This document shows positions 37,870 through 49,511 of a stretch of 64,000 nucleotides of DNA, piece after piece. Positions within the stretch are counted from its first letter, which is position 1; each line of letters starts with the position of its first letter. A model generated the notes under the pieces. That model was given only the letters and a program-made list of their open reading frames with translations, ran no database searches and was not told the DNA's origin. Source of the stretch: Corythoichthys intestinalis (Eukaryota; Chordata; Actinopteri; Syngnathiformes; Syngnathidae); the NCBI RefSeq assembly GCF_030265065.1, contig NC_080396.1:48287501-48351500 (forward strand). Direction: 5' to 3'. The position numbers and the translations under genes are program-made.

Positions 37870-37999
37870 ACAAAAAGGATTGCTTCGATCAAAGAAAACG
37901 GTTTCAATGAAAAATAAAGTGTTGAAATGTGAATTTCTGACTCTCAAATATTTTTTCACATTCAAACCTTTTTTTCTACAATTGATTTTTTTAAAGTTA

Positions 38000-39235
38000 C
38001 TTTTTCTTCGATTGAAAAAAAATATATATATACTAATGACATACTTTTGACTAGAAATTAGACTTTTTTTTTAGACGATAGAGCTTAATATGAAATTAGA
38101 ATTTGAATAAAAATAAGACACATATTCTTGGTAAGATTTTAGGTTTCTGAGGTGTATAACTCCAGTACACGTTTTGCATGTACTCTTCTGGTGATGTGAA
38201 AAAAACAAGGTATCTTGTTCACTGTTTTAGGTGTTAAAGTGAAATTTGAATTTGAACTGAGTTGTGTGTTTTAAAAAGAGTTCTGTATTTTTATATTTAT
38301 TTTATCACTGCTGCACAGTTTAAACCATGGGGCAATGTTGATTGTAGTTCGTTTTGATTACTAATATTGTTGGCGAAATCAGAACTGTTATCTTTACCAG
38401 AGCTCAAGCTCATGTTGTAATGGGCCATCAGGCAATGTCCCACAATACGAACTTTCAAACTCAGCTCAAGCAGTGGTTGAAAGCAAATCAGTCTTGCAAT
38501 CACTGACTTTTAAGTTCTTAGTAACGTATTGTATTGTTGTTTTATTGTAATCTTTTGTTATTTCTTTCCTTTTTGTATCTTTGTGTCACCTGTTTAGGGA
38601 CTACAGATGTAAATTAGCATATACTTGCTACAATCTGGCATATTTACATCTTTTTAGATGTTCATCAATGTGCACTGTCTCTATTAAATAAATAAATAAA
38701 AATAATGGGCAACTAGTTTGTTGCCATGTCTTCAATGCTAAGTTAATGTCCTGAAATTATGAAAATAGGATCTCTCCTGTTAGTCTTTGGAAATCACAGG
38801 ATAGGAGTGAACATTGATGCAGTTCAGGTATTATTCAGTAATTTCTGTCGCAAAAGGTTATCTAAGGTACTTATACTGTACTTTGTATGAAGTGCAAAAT
38901 GTTGGCAAAAGTGGGTTTATAATTAATCCACTGATTGTTCATTGATACTGAGAATTAACCAAACACTGTTCAGCCTGCCAGGAGCCAGTGTCTCCCATTA
39001 AATGCACTTTTGAGCATTTTAAAGTTAACTTTAATTCCACTGAGTTAATCCAATGAGTGTTCTCCATTTATTGTGTTTTGGGGGTCATTACTATTAGATA
39101 TTGTGTTTTTAATAAAATTAGTATGTGCAGTTGTAATTTCTATTGTGGAATTCTTTTAGGTCAAGAAAATTAAGTTGACCTGAATATGATGGATGAAATG
39201 GAAAACTAAAGATAATTAATACACAATTATCACTT
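38000..39235. other. Right interior of the 6.7-kb element: nothing recognised
   Basis: AT-rich sequence without a convincing exon or known repeat family. An AATAAATAAATAAA run lies near 38690. Confidence 0.35.
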
Positions 39236-39241
39236 GAATAC

Positions 39242-39540
39242 TGCACTCAAAAAAAAAAAAAGTTACTACAATCCAATTATTTGAGTTAATTTGAGTATTG
39301 TACACTCAAAATAAGCAAGTTACTGTAATCCAGTTATTTAAGTTAGTTTGAGTACTGCCAACTCAAAATAAACAAGTGACTGTAATCCAATTTTTTTAAG
39401 TTAATTTGAGTACTGCCAACTCACAAAAAACAAGTGACTATAATCCAAAATTTTTAAGTTAATTTGAGTACTGCCAACTCAAAATAATTAAGTTAATCAA
39501 ATCTAATTCATCTAAGTCAACATAAATTAAATTTTTTAAG
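39242..39540. repeat. Tandem subterminal repeats (~60 bp, 4-5 copies)
   Basis: Successive diverged units share ACTCAAAATAAACAAGT, GACTGTAATCCAATT, TTTAAGTTAATTTGAGTACT and GCCA. They end about 55 bp before the right terminus of the 6.7-kb element, the usual place for transposase-binding repeats. Confidence 0.8.
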
Positions 39541-39597
39541 GCAGCAAGTTTGCATATTTTTTTTTAGTAAAGTCAACTTATAATATTTTACAGTGTA

Positions 39598-40006
39598 CTA
39601 CTTGCCTTGCTTACCGCCTGTGTGTTCATCGTCAGCCTTCGAGTTTCCCGACGTTCTACGGTCGTATTTTGGTTTGGTCATCTTTACACTAGTGCTCTTT
39701 TGGGCTTGGTAGTTAGATTCTTGTACTGTTATATTCATGCATTTTTCGCGTGCTCCCTTTGTTGTACTGTATTATTATACTCGCGTATATTGGCGTGCTC
39801 TCTCAGTTTGTTATATCCGCATTTTTCGCGTGCTCCCTTTGTTGTACTTTATTATTACACTCGCGTTTATTGGCGTGCTCTCTCAGTTTGTTAAACCCGC
39901 ATTTTTGGCGTGCTCCTTTTGTTGTACTTATTAAATACAAACGTTCACTATTTCTGTTTCTTGGTCTGTGATTTGGATCCGCCTCAACGGCTTGCCGTTC
40001 ACAACA
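39598..40006 (+). repeat. 5' LTR, right part
   Basis: The remaining 409 bp of the gypsy 5' LTR, after the passenger and its second TA. It contains a short internal tandem duplication ('CGCGTGCTCCCTTTGTTGTACT'-like units) that is also present in the 3' LTR. Confidence 0.93.
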
Positions 40007-40021
40007 GAATAGTCCGACCAT

Positions 40022-43000
40022 ATGGATCCCACAGACTCAGAAAGTATTCGACATGTGCTCGCGGAACACGGGCATATGATCAGCAGGAATGATCAGTCAT
40101 TGCGTGCATTAGTGAATGTGATCGGCTCGCTAACTACAAGAATTGAGAATATGACGTCACCTGTACAGCCCGTTGACGCTGCCGCGGCGCCCGATCTATC
40201 CACCCCGTCTCCAGTGGGCTCGCCGGCAGCTTTTCGGGAGCCGTTGTTGCCACACCCCCATCGTTATGAGGGAGAGGCAGGTGCTTGCCAACTATTTTTG
40301 CACCAGTGCTCCCTTGTGTTCGACCAACAACCTCAAACGTTTGCGAGTGATAGATCCCGTGTAGCGTATGCAATGAGCCTCCTTGCCGGTAAAGCTGCAA
40401 CATGGGCCATGGCGGTAAGCAACTCAAGACCCGCGATCCGTCATTCATTTGAAACTTTTAAGACTGAGCTCGTGAGAGTTTTCGATCATCCGGTTAAAGG
40501 CAAAGAGGCAGCCAGCCGCCTGCTGGATTTTTCCCAAGGCGATCTGACCGTAGCGGATTACTCTATTCAGTTTCGCATTTTGGCCGCGGAGTGCGGTTTC
40601 GAGGAAGCAGCACTGTGTGGTATTTTTCGGCGCGGGCTGTCTTCGGCGGTTAAAGACGAGTTGGCGGCCCGGGATGACTCATCGAATCTGCAGGAGCTGA
40701 TTGAGTTGTCCGTAAATTTGGGTCATCGTCTAAAAGAGCGTGAGAGAGAGAGAGCTGCGGAGCATCGGGAACGTCGCGGGTCAACGCCGCAGAGCAGCCC
40801 GACGGCGGCCGGTCCGGACGGCTTCATCAAACCACCGTTGGTCTCTACGTCGACACGGAGGCCGGTACCGACGGGGAAGGAGCCTATGCAACTCGGCGGC
40901 GGACATCTTTCTGCGGCGGAGCGACGAAGACGGATGATGGCAGGCTTGTGTCTGTTTTGTGGCTTGCCGGGGCACCGTGTCGCCGCTTGTGACGCCGCCC
41001 CTTCGCATCGACTGGAATCTTCGTTGCCTGGGGCTCCCCTCGCCCGAGGGGGTACTAGTACGAGGTTCGTACAAGACAGCAATCCCTCAAGTGAGTTGCC
41101 TCGGGACGAGTTGAAGGAACAAAGAGACTCCCAAGGTGTGGTGAGACTGCAATTGCCGGGAGAAGTGTCGCACGGTGGGGTTCACTTTAGTTTTACTGCT
41201 CTAATTGATTCAGGGGCAGATGACTGTTTTATAGACCAGAGTGTTGTTGACGCGCTTAAATGTCCTTTAATAAGACTCGCTAGGCCCAAAAGGGTTTTAG
41301 ACCTCAATGGGCGCCCTCTGGCGGACGTGAAGTTTATTACGCCCCCGCTCAAATTAAAGTTGTCCGGGAATCATTTTGAGGCCCGTAGCTTCTGGGTTAT
41401 GCCGTGCAAATCGGCTCCGGTCGTGCTGGGACTCTCCTGGTTGAAAGTGCATAATCCTAATATTGACTGGGCGAAGACTCAAATAGTTGCTTGGAGTACG
41501 TTCTGTTATGCGCACTGTTTACGTTCGGCGTGTCTACTTCCCGGTCAAGAAAGAACTGCTACCGAGCCTGCTAATTTGAAAAATGTTCCCGCCGAGTATC
41601 ATGATCTCCAGCGTGTATTCAGTAAAGAGCAGGCTGGTACCCTGCCCCCGCACCGTCCTTACGACTGTGCCATTGATCTGCTGCCCAATGCACCGTTGCC
41701 CAGTTCGCGATTATACAAGGTCTCTAGACCGGAGCAGGAAGCTATGAGGGAATACATATCCTCTTCCTTGGCTTCGGGCCTTATTCGCCCTTCGTCCTCT
41801 CCTTTGGGGGCGGGGTTTTTCTTCATTGGCAAAAAAGATGGGGGACTTAGACCGTGCATCGACTACCGGGGTCTCAACGAGATTACTGTTAAAAATAAAT
41901 ACCCGTTACCGTTGTTGGATTCGGCTTTCGCGCCGCTAAAATCTGCCACCATTTTCACCAAATTAGACTTGCGCAGCGCTTACCACTTGGTCAGGATTCG
42001 TGAAGGAGACGAGTGGAAAACCGCATTTAAAACCCCGCTTGGGCATTTTGAATACTTGGTCATGCCTTTCGGTCTGACAAATGCGCCCGCAGTGTTTCAG
42101 AGCCTCATTAATGACGTATTGCGGGACATGCTAAATGTGTTCTGTTTTGTTTATTTGGATGACATCTTAATTTTCTCCAGAAGCTTGCAAGAACATCGCC
42201 AACATGTCCGGATAGTTCTGCGAAGACTGTTGGAAAACCGGTTGTTTGTTAAGGCCGAGAAGTGTGAGTTTCACCGTGAGTCAATGCAGTTTCTCGGTTT
42301 TGTTGTGGAAAAAGGGCAGCTAAGGCCTGATCCAGCAAAAATTCAGGCGGTGGCAGAGTGGCCCACCCCCACCTCACGTAAACAATTACAACGTTTCCTC
42401 GGGTTTGCTAACTTTTACAGGCGTTTTATCCGCAATTATAGTATGAGGGCCGAGCCCCTTACCAGGTTGACCTCTAACAAGCGACCATTTGTGTGGTCCT
42501 CTGTGGCAGAGGCCGCATTTGTAAGCCTTAAACGAGCGTTCACAAACTCACCTGTCCTTGTTCATGCTGACTCAGATCTCCCTTTTGTGGTCGAGGTTGA
42601 CGCATCGAGTTCCGGAGTGGGGGCCATCCTTTCCCAGAGGTCTGCAGTCGACCAGAGGCTGCACCCCTGTGCATTCTACTCCCGCCGCCTCAGCCCGGCC
42701 GAGGCGAATTATGATGTTGGCAACAGGGAGCTGCTCGCTATAGTCCAGGCATTGCAGGAATGGAGACACTGGTTGGAGGGCACTGAGGTACCGTTCCAGA
42801 TATACACAGACCATAAGAACTTGGAATACCTTCGTGCAGCCAAGCGCCTCAACTCTCGCCAGGCCCGCTGGGCATTGTTCCTGACCCGTTTCAACTTCCA
42901 GATTACCTACCGTCCAGGGTCAAGGAACGGGAAGCCCGATGCGCTGTCAAGGCTCCATGAGGCAGCGGAGGAGGGGTCTTCAGAGGAGTCTATTGTTCCC

Positions 43001-44416
43001 GAGAATCTGATCGTTGGCGCCCTACGTTGGGAAGTAGAGCGTCTTGTGGAAGAAGCCTTACGAGGGGTTAGGGTACCTGGGGGCTGCCCTGCCGGCAAGT
43101 TGTTCGTCCCAGTTGCTCAGCGCGCAGGAGTGCTGAAGTGGGGCCACTCCTCGAAGTTTGCCTGCCACCCGGGTGTGTCCCGCACATTCTTCCTCGTTTC
43201 CCAGCGGTTTTGGTGGCCAGGCATGCGCAAGGACGTCACTGACTATGTCTCTGCTTGTTCCGTCTGTGCTCGGGGCAAGCCAGTCCATCGTGCTCCAGCG
43301 GGCTTACTCCATCCGTTACCTGTTCCAACTCGCCCCTGGTCACATGTTGCGCTCGATTTCGTCACTGGTCTTCCACGATCCAGGGGTTGTTCGGTCATCT
43401 TGACGGTGGTGGACCGGTTTTCCAAGATGGCGCATTTCGTCGCACTTCCCAAGTTGCCTTCAGCCCTGGAGACCGCTGACCTGCTGGTGACACATGTTTT
43501 TCGGGCTCATGGGATCCCGTGCGACCTCGTCTCTGATAGAGGGCCCCAGTTTGTCTCACAGGTCTGGGGAGCGTTCTGCAAGGCTTTGGGGGCCACCTCA
43601 AGCAAATCTTCGGGTTACCACCCACAATCCAATGGGCAGACGGAACGGGTCAACCAGGAGCTAGAGGCCGCCCTCCGTTGTGTTTGTGAACTGCATCCGG
43701 CCTCCTGGTCATCGCACCTCCCATGGGTGGAGTATGCGCGCAACACCCTTGTTTCCTCTGCTACTGGGAGGTCACCTTTCATGACTGCATATGGGTACCA
43801 GCCTCCACTGTTTCCTTCCCAAGAAGCCGAAGTCATCGTGCCATCTGTCCAGGTGCACCTGCGGAGGGCCCATAGGGTCTGGAGGGACGCAAGGGCTGCA
43901 CTAGTCCGCACGGCGGCCCGCAACCGGCAGATAGCTGATCGCCACCGACGGCCCGCTCCAGTCTATCGCCCAGGCCAGATGGTCTGGCTGTCAACGCGGG
44001 ATTTACACCTGGCTGGGACTTCAAAGAAACTGGGCCCTCGGTTCGTGGGTCCTTTTGCTGTTGATGCTGTGGTGAACCCTGTGACTGTAAGGCTGAAGCT
44101 TCCCAGCTCGATGAAGGTTCACCCAGTTTTCCACGTCTCTCTGCTCAAGCCAGTCTCCACCTGTCCCCTGAACCCTCCGCCAGTGCCTCCTCCTGCTCCT
44201 CGCGTAATCGACGGTGGGCCGGTGTACACGGTACGTGCCATTCTCGACTCAAGGAGGAGGGGTAGGGGGGTGCAGTACCTGGTCGACTGGGAAGGTTATG
44301 GCCCTGAGGAACGCCAATGGGTCCCCCGCTCCTGGATCCTCGATCCGTCGCTGCTGCGGGATTTCCACTCTCGTCATCCCACGAAACCAGGTGGTCCGCC
44401 AGGGGGCGTCCGTTGA
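40022..44416 (+). CDS. Gag-Pol polyprotein of the Ty3/gypsy chromovirus (1464 residues)
   Basis: A single long frame. Order of parts: Gag (about 1-330) ending in one CCHC zinc knuckle ([14 protein letters not shown], about residue 311); aspartic protease with LIDSGAD (about 393); reverse transcriptase with YLDD (about 710); RNase H with VEVDASSSG (about 857); integrase with an HHCC zinc-binding region (about 1040-1090) and catalytic core from about 1108; and a C-terminal chromodomain (about 1400-1450, with VDWEGYG). Gag and Pol share one frame. The chromodomain places it among the chromoviruses. It looks whole. Confidence 0.95.
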   Translation: MDPTDSESIRHVLAEHGHMISRNDQSLRALVNVIGSLTTRIENMTSPVQPVDAAAAPDLSTPSPVGSPAAFREPLLPHPHRYEGEAGACQLFLHQCSLVFDQQPQTFASDRSRVAYAMSLLAGKAATWAMAVSNSRPAIRHSFETFKTELVRVFDHPVKGKEAASRLLDFSQGDLTVADYSIQFRILAAECGFEEAALCGIFRRGLSSAVKDELAARDDSSNLQELIELSVNLGHRLKERERERAAEHRERRGSTPQSSPTAAGPDGFIKPPLVSTSTRRPVPTGKEPMQLGGGHLSAAERRRRMMAGLCLFCGLPGHRVAACDAAPSHRLESSLPGAPLARGGTSTRFVQDSNPSSELPRDELKEQRDSQGVVRLQLPGEVSHGGVHFSFTALIDSGADDCFIDQSVVDALKCPLIRLARPKRVLDLNGRPLADVKFITPPLKLKLSGNHFEARSFWVMPCKSAPVVLGLSWLKVHNPNIDWAKTQIVAWSTFCYAHCLRSACLLPGQERTATEPANLKNVPAEYHDLQRVFSKEQAGTLPPHRPYDCAIDLLPNAPLPSSRLYKVSRPEQEAMREYISSSLASGLIRPSSSPLGAGFFFIGKKDGGLRPCIDYRGLNEITVKNKYPLPLLDSAFAPLKSATIFTKLDLRSAYHLVRIREGDEWKTAFKTPLGHFEYLVMPFGLTNAPAVFQSLINDVLRDMLNVFCFVYLDDILIFSRSLQEHRQHVRIVLRRLLENRLFVKAEKCEFHRESMQFLGFVVEKGQLRPDPAKIQAVAEWPTPTSRKQLQRFLGFANFYRRFIRNYSMRAEPLTRLTSNKRPFVWSSVAEAAFVSLKRAFTNSPVLVHADSDLPFVVEVDASSSGVGAILSQRSAVDQRLHPCAFYSRRLSPAEANYDVGNRELLAIVQALQEWRHWLEGTEVPFQIYTDHKNLEYLRAAKRLNSRQARWALFLTRFNFQITYRPGSRNGKPDALSRLHEAAEEGSSEESIVPENLIVGALRWEVERLVEEALRGVRVPGGCPAGKLFVPVAQRAGVLKWGHSSKFACHPGVSRTFFLVSQRFWWPGMRKDVTDYVSACSVCARGKPVHRAPAGLLHPLPVPTRPWSHVALDFVTGLPRSRGCSVILTVVDRFSKMAHFVALPKLPSALETADLLVTHVFRAHGIPCDLVSDRGPQFVSQVWGAFCKALGATSSKSSGYHPQSNGQTERVNQELEAALRCVCELHPASWSSHLPWVEYARNTLVSSATGRSPFMTAYGYQPPLFPSQEAEVIVPSVQVHLRRAHRVWRDARAALVRTAARNRQIADRHRRPAPVYRPGQMVWLSTRDLHLAGTSKKLGPRFVGPFAVDAVVNPVTVRLKLPSSMKVHPVFHVSLLKPVSTCPLNPPPVPPPAPRVIDGGPVYTVRAILDSRRRGRGVQYLVDWEGYGPEERQWVPRSWILDPSLLRDFHSRHPTKPGGPPGGVR

Positions 44417-44427
44417 GGGGGGGGTTC

Positions 44428-44996
44428 TGTCATATCTGTATGCCTTCTCAGTTCTTTTTTCATTCCAGCATCTGATTCAGCTGGATGGGCGGGGCCGTTG
44501 CAACACACCTGTGGCGCATTTGGAGCGCTCATTATTTAAGGACTCCGGCCACAGTCTGCGAGTGTCGGACTATTGCTTGTTTGCTTACTACTTGCCTTGC
44601 TTACCGCCTGTGTGTTCATCGTCAGCCTTCGAGTTTCCCGACGTTCTACGGTCGTATTTTGGTTTGGTCATCTTTACACTAGTGCTCTTTTGGGCTTGGT
44701 AGTTAGATTCTTGTACTGTTATATTCATGCATTTTTCGCGTGCTCCCTTTGTTGTACTGTATTATTATACTCGCGTATATTGGCGTGCTCTCTCAGTTTG
44801 TTATATCCGCATTTTTCGCGTGCTCCCTTTGTTGTACTTTATTATTACACTCGCGTTTATTGGCGTGCTCTCTCAGTTTGTTAAACCCGCATTTTTGGCG
44901 TGCTCCTTTTGTTGTACTTATTAAATACAAACGTTCACTATTTCTGTTTCTTGGTCTGTGATTTGGATCCGCCTCAACGGCTTGCCGTTCACAACA
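44428..44996 (+). repeat. 3' LTR of the Ty3/gypsy element
   Basis: 569 bp, from TGTCATATC to ACAACA, uninterrupted. It serves as the empty-site reference for the passenger in the 5' LTR. Confidence 0.95.
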
Positions 44997-46030
44997 CACA
45001 GACGCACTTCTTATTTCTTCTGTAGTTTTTTTAAAAACAGGTTTGAATCGAACAGTGTATCACCTCAACCAATAAATATGCACTGCAAAACCCCACCTCT
45101 TTAAAAGTGAAAAACAACAACAACAACAACAACAAACAAACATAAATTCCCTTGTTTTCAGTGTAAATATACTAGAAATAAGTAAAACTATCCGCCAGTG
45201 CTTCAAGTAAATTTTACTCATTTAGATTTCTTGAAATAAGAAAAAAAGCTGGCTGCAAATAAGCTTAACAGACTAATTTTAGGCAAAACTTCAAGAATAT
45301 TTTTCAAAACATTACATTACATCAAAACATTATTTTTAAACAATTTTTGTCTTGATTTAGGTGAAAAATGACGTTTTAGATGAATGGGCTTAATAAGAAC
45401 AATTTAACATTTACTTAAATTAAGAGAAAACTCTGACACATTAATCTGTTAACTAGCCTTTAACACTCAAAACAAGACGGAGAAAATAATTCGACTAGGT
45501 TTAAGAAAAATGATTAGATTAAGATGCTATAAATATGCAGTGTGAAAGTTGGTTTAAGTCAATACAGATTTATTTTGAATTAATCATGTAGCCTATCAAT
45601 TATCATTTATCCTATCAATTAATTAGGTTCATATTGGTGAGAAATGTAGCCCTGACCCCCGTTCACCCAATCTGTTTGGTCTTATTAATGGCCCGTCCCC
45701 AGCAAAAAGTGTACATGCAGGTTATGCTGTTCTATCGTCCCTACCAATATTGAGACCAAATCTACGCCCTTGATTGGACGTTTATCACCATCAATGGCAG
45801 CCAGAAAAAATATAAATATTAAATATATAAATATTAAAAATATATACATTAGAAAAAAGCGATTTTTAATCCACTCTAAGCCTCTGTTCAACAAATAAAA
45901 GTGGAAGGATTACAAATTGGCCCTTGCGTCCTTTGTTTGGGCTCTAGGTCGGACACTCCTGTTTTAAATCAATTTACCACTGGAACCGTATTCTTTTAGC
46001 GAGATAAAATGGGTTTTCCAGTATGGCAAG
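44997..46030. other. Spacer between the gypsy element and the nfya promoter region
   Basis: Mostly unrecognised AT-rich DNA. A (CAA)n run lies at about 45114-45140. At about 45880-45960 is a decayed MITE end (GGACACTCCTG word) of the 'one-sided' type also seen near 10710-10790 and 50560-50640. Confidence 0.4.
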
Positions 46031-46129
46031 ACCCTAGCGTACGTTTTGCGACATCTACCGGATGTCGCGGGCATTACTGCAAAGCCCTCCTACTCTTCTT
46101 CTCTCCACCTCCTCCTCCTCCCCCCACAA

Positions 46130-46300
46130 GGGTTATTTCATTTGCGGCCATTTTGTCTGCTCACACACATTGTTGATTGGGCTTTAGCGCGCTGTACTGG
46201 AGCCAATCAGAGGGAAACCGGACAGCGGCAACTACACGGTAAGGGAGAGCCGATTGAAGGCATTGGGTAGCTGTCAGCACGGATTGGTTTGCGGCGGACC
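46130..46300 (+). promoter_or_regulatory. nfya: Candidate nfya promoter with clustered CCAAT boxes
   Basis: A GC- and CpG-richer segment about 5.2 kb upstream of the nfya start codon. It holds at least four CCAAT-type pentamers: AGCCAATCAG at 46201-46210 (a full NF-Y consensus), ATTGG at 46176-46180, CATTGGG at 46260-46266, and GGATTGGTTT at 46281-46290. A strong donor (ACACG then GTAAGG, GT at 46239-46240) could end a non-coding first exon. Promoter assignment is inference: I cannot see a transcription start. Confidence 0.5.
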
Positions 46301-47145
46301 AACCAAATGACTAACCCGGCAAAGTGCACAAAAATCGAATGACGGTGGCACGTCTCGGGGCCTCTTTCCAAATTCGCGGGACGTGATCGTCTCGTGCCTT
46401 GGGAGAGCTAACTGCATAGCCTGCCAGCTCAAACAAAGGGACGGTGGGTGATGGTCACAATAGCCAGCCTGCCTCGGCCGCTTTTTGAACCTGACTTTTA
46501 GCTGCCTTCGGGAACAAATTTCATCAAATTGCTCCTTTGAGTGGTCCCGACAGTCGTGCTTCGTGCTCGCATCGCCTTGTTTGAGTTAGCGAAGGCATCG
46601 TGTAGCTTCGCATAAAAACAACAAGCCTGTGCTTCGAAATGACTTACCTCCGCTCCACATTTGGATTGAAATCTTAAAATTTGCACCCCCATGTCAAGAC
46701 CTTTTTAATGCTTAAACCTTTGAATTGACCATGAATATAAAAAGGCTTCATTGGTGACAAAATGTTAATGAGTGTAGAATTGTTGTACAGTACAGTGCTG
46801 TAATTACTCTCCAGTGCAGTGGTGTCCAGACTGCGACCCGCTGCCCAGTTTTCATTGGCCTCCAGCAGATTATGAACATATCTACGGTCAACACTAGAAT
46901 CTCACTTAAACAGTGACTCTCCATTAGCTCAAGGGTCAAAACCTGATATATTAAAATCAATGTAGGAACTGTGGAATTCAAGTTTTTTTTTTTTTTTACA
47001 TAGATACAAATATTTGAAAGAAAATGATACAATGTGGTGAACTGAGCTATCTTTGTTGTGATTTTCTTGGCATTTTTGCTGTTGCTGGACATGTTCACTT
47101 TGTTCTACAAAATCTAAGTAGTGTGTATATATGTGTTAGGCATGT

Positions 47146-49470
47146 GCCGGTATGATATTTTGACGGTATGATAACCTTATGCCAAAATTTCACGGTAAAA
47201 CGTTATTGCAGTTACAGCTCTAAAATGTGTTACTTTCAGATATCTGGGTTTAAAAAAAAAAAAAAAAATCCGTTGAACAGGTTTTTTTTCAAAACATATT
47301 AGCAAATTGGAACGTAGGTACAGTGATACCTCAGCTCACGAACATAATTGGTTCCCAGAAAGTGTGTGTAAGGCGAAAAGTTCGTCTTCCGAACATTTAT
47401 TTCCCATAAGAAACCATTAAAATGAGAATAATCCGTTCCCAGGTCCCCATAAAACATAATTTTCTACTAAATAAGCCTTAAAACTACACAAAAATATACC
47501 TTATTTTATGTATAATAAATGTGCTATTGTATTATAATTAAAGAAATAAACTGTACTGTATAATAAAGTCGTTTTATTTACCTTTGTGATGGTAGTTGAT
47601 GGCTTGATGGAATGGAGTGGGAGGAGGAGGAGGGAGGGAGGGAGTTACTGTTTGGAAGGAGAGTGTTACCGGCAAAGTGCGCAGTTAGTGTAGACTCCAC
47701 TGCTGTGCCCCCCACATGCTTTTGGTTGTTAATAAAAGTGCCCACAAAAAGCCATCCGACGCCTCTGGGTGTTTGTATGCACGCCGCCTCCTTTCTGGAG
47801 AGGAAATCGGGCGAACCGAAGACAACCGACGACAACGAGCCAACGTGACTCGCCGGTCCACTTCTCACTACGGTGGGAAGCTGAAAGCACCGCCAGTTAC
47901 CAGTCGAGGGCGAATTGGTAACACGAGTCACCTTCCATAAGGACTGTAGGTAACTTTTTCGGTCCCATAATAGCAAAAGTACACTCAATATGGTCCAAAA
48001 TGTCTATCAAACACAAACCACGTCCGCACTCAACGAAAGTGAGGGGACAAACTGGGACGCCGTGAGCGTGCGTCAGCTTCTCGTGGCGCTTTTCCACCGC
48101 GTGAATTGGTTTGTCCGCCGAAAACTAGTTCGTCAGCAGAGACTATATGCTCGCGAATTTAATGTTCTTGAGGCGAAAAGTTCGTGAGCTTAAGCGTTCG
48201 TGAGCTGAGGTATCACTGTATATTGTTAAAATAAATAACAAAAAATAACAAATATTCTAAATAAAATTAAAATAAATGTAGTCCTTTAAGTGAGTCTTAA
48301 CCCACTTGCCTGGAACTCCAGACTCACCGCTGTTCCAGCGATAAGAGTCTGGCGACCGTTTCGCGGCTCAAATTTCCAGGGCGAAGCAAGCCACAGCAAA
48401 CCGACAACGGAGTGGACCAATCAGCAACAGGCGGGCGTGATGTTGGTAAAGCGACAAGAATGTGTAGCGCAAGGAAATAAACATACTAGGAGACGTTTAT
48501 TCAACATGGCTAGCGCGAGACAGACAGAATGTTGGTTTTAGCGACTCGATGTGTTTTTGGTCATTTAAAACTGAATTTACCACGGATTTGAACATATTCT
48601 CAGCTCTCCCGTTCGCCATCTGTGTTGTTGTGGAGACAACTTCCGACACGCAAGAGTGGCATTTTTCGTCAAGAACACATCACGCAAATAAACAAATTTG
48701 ATTGTATGGTTACTTTTGTTCGGGCTCGAGAGGCCAATGAGGAGCTGGATCCCAAACTGTTCTCTCGGTGTTTAAAAAATACAGGGAGAACAGTCTGACC
48801 GTGCCAGGCAGTAAACCCACAGCCACAGCTCAACATTATTACCATCAGAACAAAAATAATTGAATTATTTTCCATAAAAAGCATGTGTGTATGACTCGTA
48901 TCATGTTTACATTACACACACACACACTCTCTTTCAACACAGTTGCCAGAGAGGTAAAAAACTCATATTTTACCACCACTGGACACACTAAACTCGATGG
49001 AGATCACTCTCATGGCAGGTGGGAAATGTTCATGCCATTGTTTACTAACCTTTAATTTTGTATAATTAAGGAATCATATTGGAGGTATTGCCTCCTCGGC
49101 AGCCACCCTCCGCAAACATGTTTTACATGTCGGTTGACCCTTCTCCTCTAAGCCGCGGCTGGCTGTAACTTTTCTGTAGCCGAGGTATTCCCATACCAGC
49201 TATTTCATTTTCTTTGATGGGGGAAAAGTTCCGGAGTTTCACCACCTCCAGCCATCATGTAGCACAGCTGACTCACTGACACTGAGCAACAACTGGTGGG
49301 GGAGAGTTGAGCCTTGCATCTGCAAGCAAGGGATTTCTCCCTGCATTTTTAGGATATAAAAAATAGGTAATAACGTAGGGATAGTATGACGGAAATTTTT
49401 TTGTGGTTTTGAAACCGTGACGTTTTTATACCACAGTATACCTTGAAACCGTTAATGGACACATGTCTAA
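47146..49470 (-). mobile_element. BED-type hAT relic, copy B
   Basis: Ends TTAGGCATGTGCCGGTATGA and GGACACATGTCTAA. On the minus strand the region 49080-49340 is homologous to copy A (12691-15021): GCAAGGCTCAACTCTCC, then ATGATGGCTGGAG, then a BED segment that runs EYLGYRKVTASRG and CKTCLRRVAAEE in the frame matching copy A. The frame is broken upstream of that segment. A mariner-like MITE is inserted at 47321-48218. No target duplication is clear. Confidence 0.7.
47321..48218. mobile_element. Tc1/mariner-class MITE nested in hAT copy B
   Basis: Terminal repeats CAGTGATACCTCAGCTCACG and CGTGAGCTGAGGTATCACTG have TA on both sides (47319-47320, 48219-48220). The inverted homology continues (TTCG, GAAC words) for some 60 bp. 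No transposase. Confidence 0.88.
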
Positions 49471-49511
49471 TAGATAGATAGTTATATATTTATATAAATT
49501 GCAATGTCCTT

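Larger units (their letters stand above)
32880..39595. mobile_element. 6.7-kb TA-flanked DNA element carrying zinc-finger exons
   Basis: Ends CACTGTAAA and TTTACAGTG are flanked by TA on both sides (32878-32879, 39596-39597). The uninterrupted 3' LTR shows the empty site, with a single TA, so the borders are exact. The TA duplication and CACTG start recall Tc1/mariner-like elements, but I see no DDE transposase. It contains a possible promoter/first exon (33050-33180, donor GTAAGT at 33181), two hAT insertions, spliced C2H2 finger exons, a 1.2-kb fold-back element and tandem repeats near the right end. It is probably non-autonomous. Superfamily undecided. Confidence 0.85.
32720..44996 (+). 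mobile_element. Ty3/gypsy chromovirus, looks whole, 5' LTR split by a later insertion
   Basis: The LTRs start TGTCATATC and end ACAACA. The host duplication CACAG is intact at 32715-32719 and 44997-45001. The 3' LTR is 569 bp. The 5' LTR, leaving out the 32880-39595 passenger and one TA, is also 569 bp and reads the same by eye. One long gag-pol frame fills the interior, preceded by a 15-bp leader, and a G-rich purine tract precedes the 3' LTR. Matching LTRs, an intact target duplication and an open frame mean a young insertion. The passenger must be younger still. Confidence 0.93.

Noticed and set aside
39607-39971. Short Cys-rich, membrane-like frames repeated at 44573-44961
   Set aside because: They lie inside the two LTRs, and the repetition comes from the LTR pair and its internal tandem units.
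47578-47988. 136-codon minus-strand frame near 47.6-48.0 kb
   Set aside because: It lies within the TA-flanked MITE at 47321-48218 and shows no recognisable domain.
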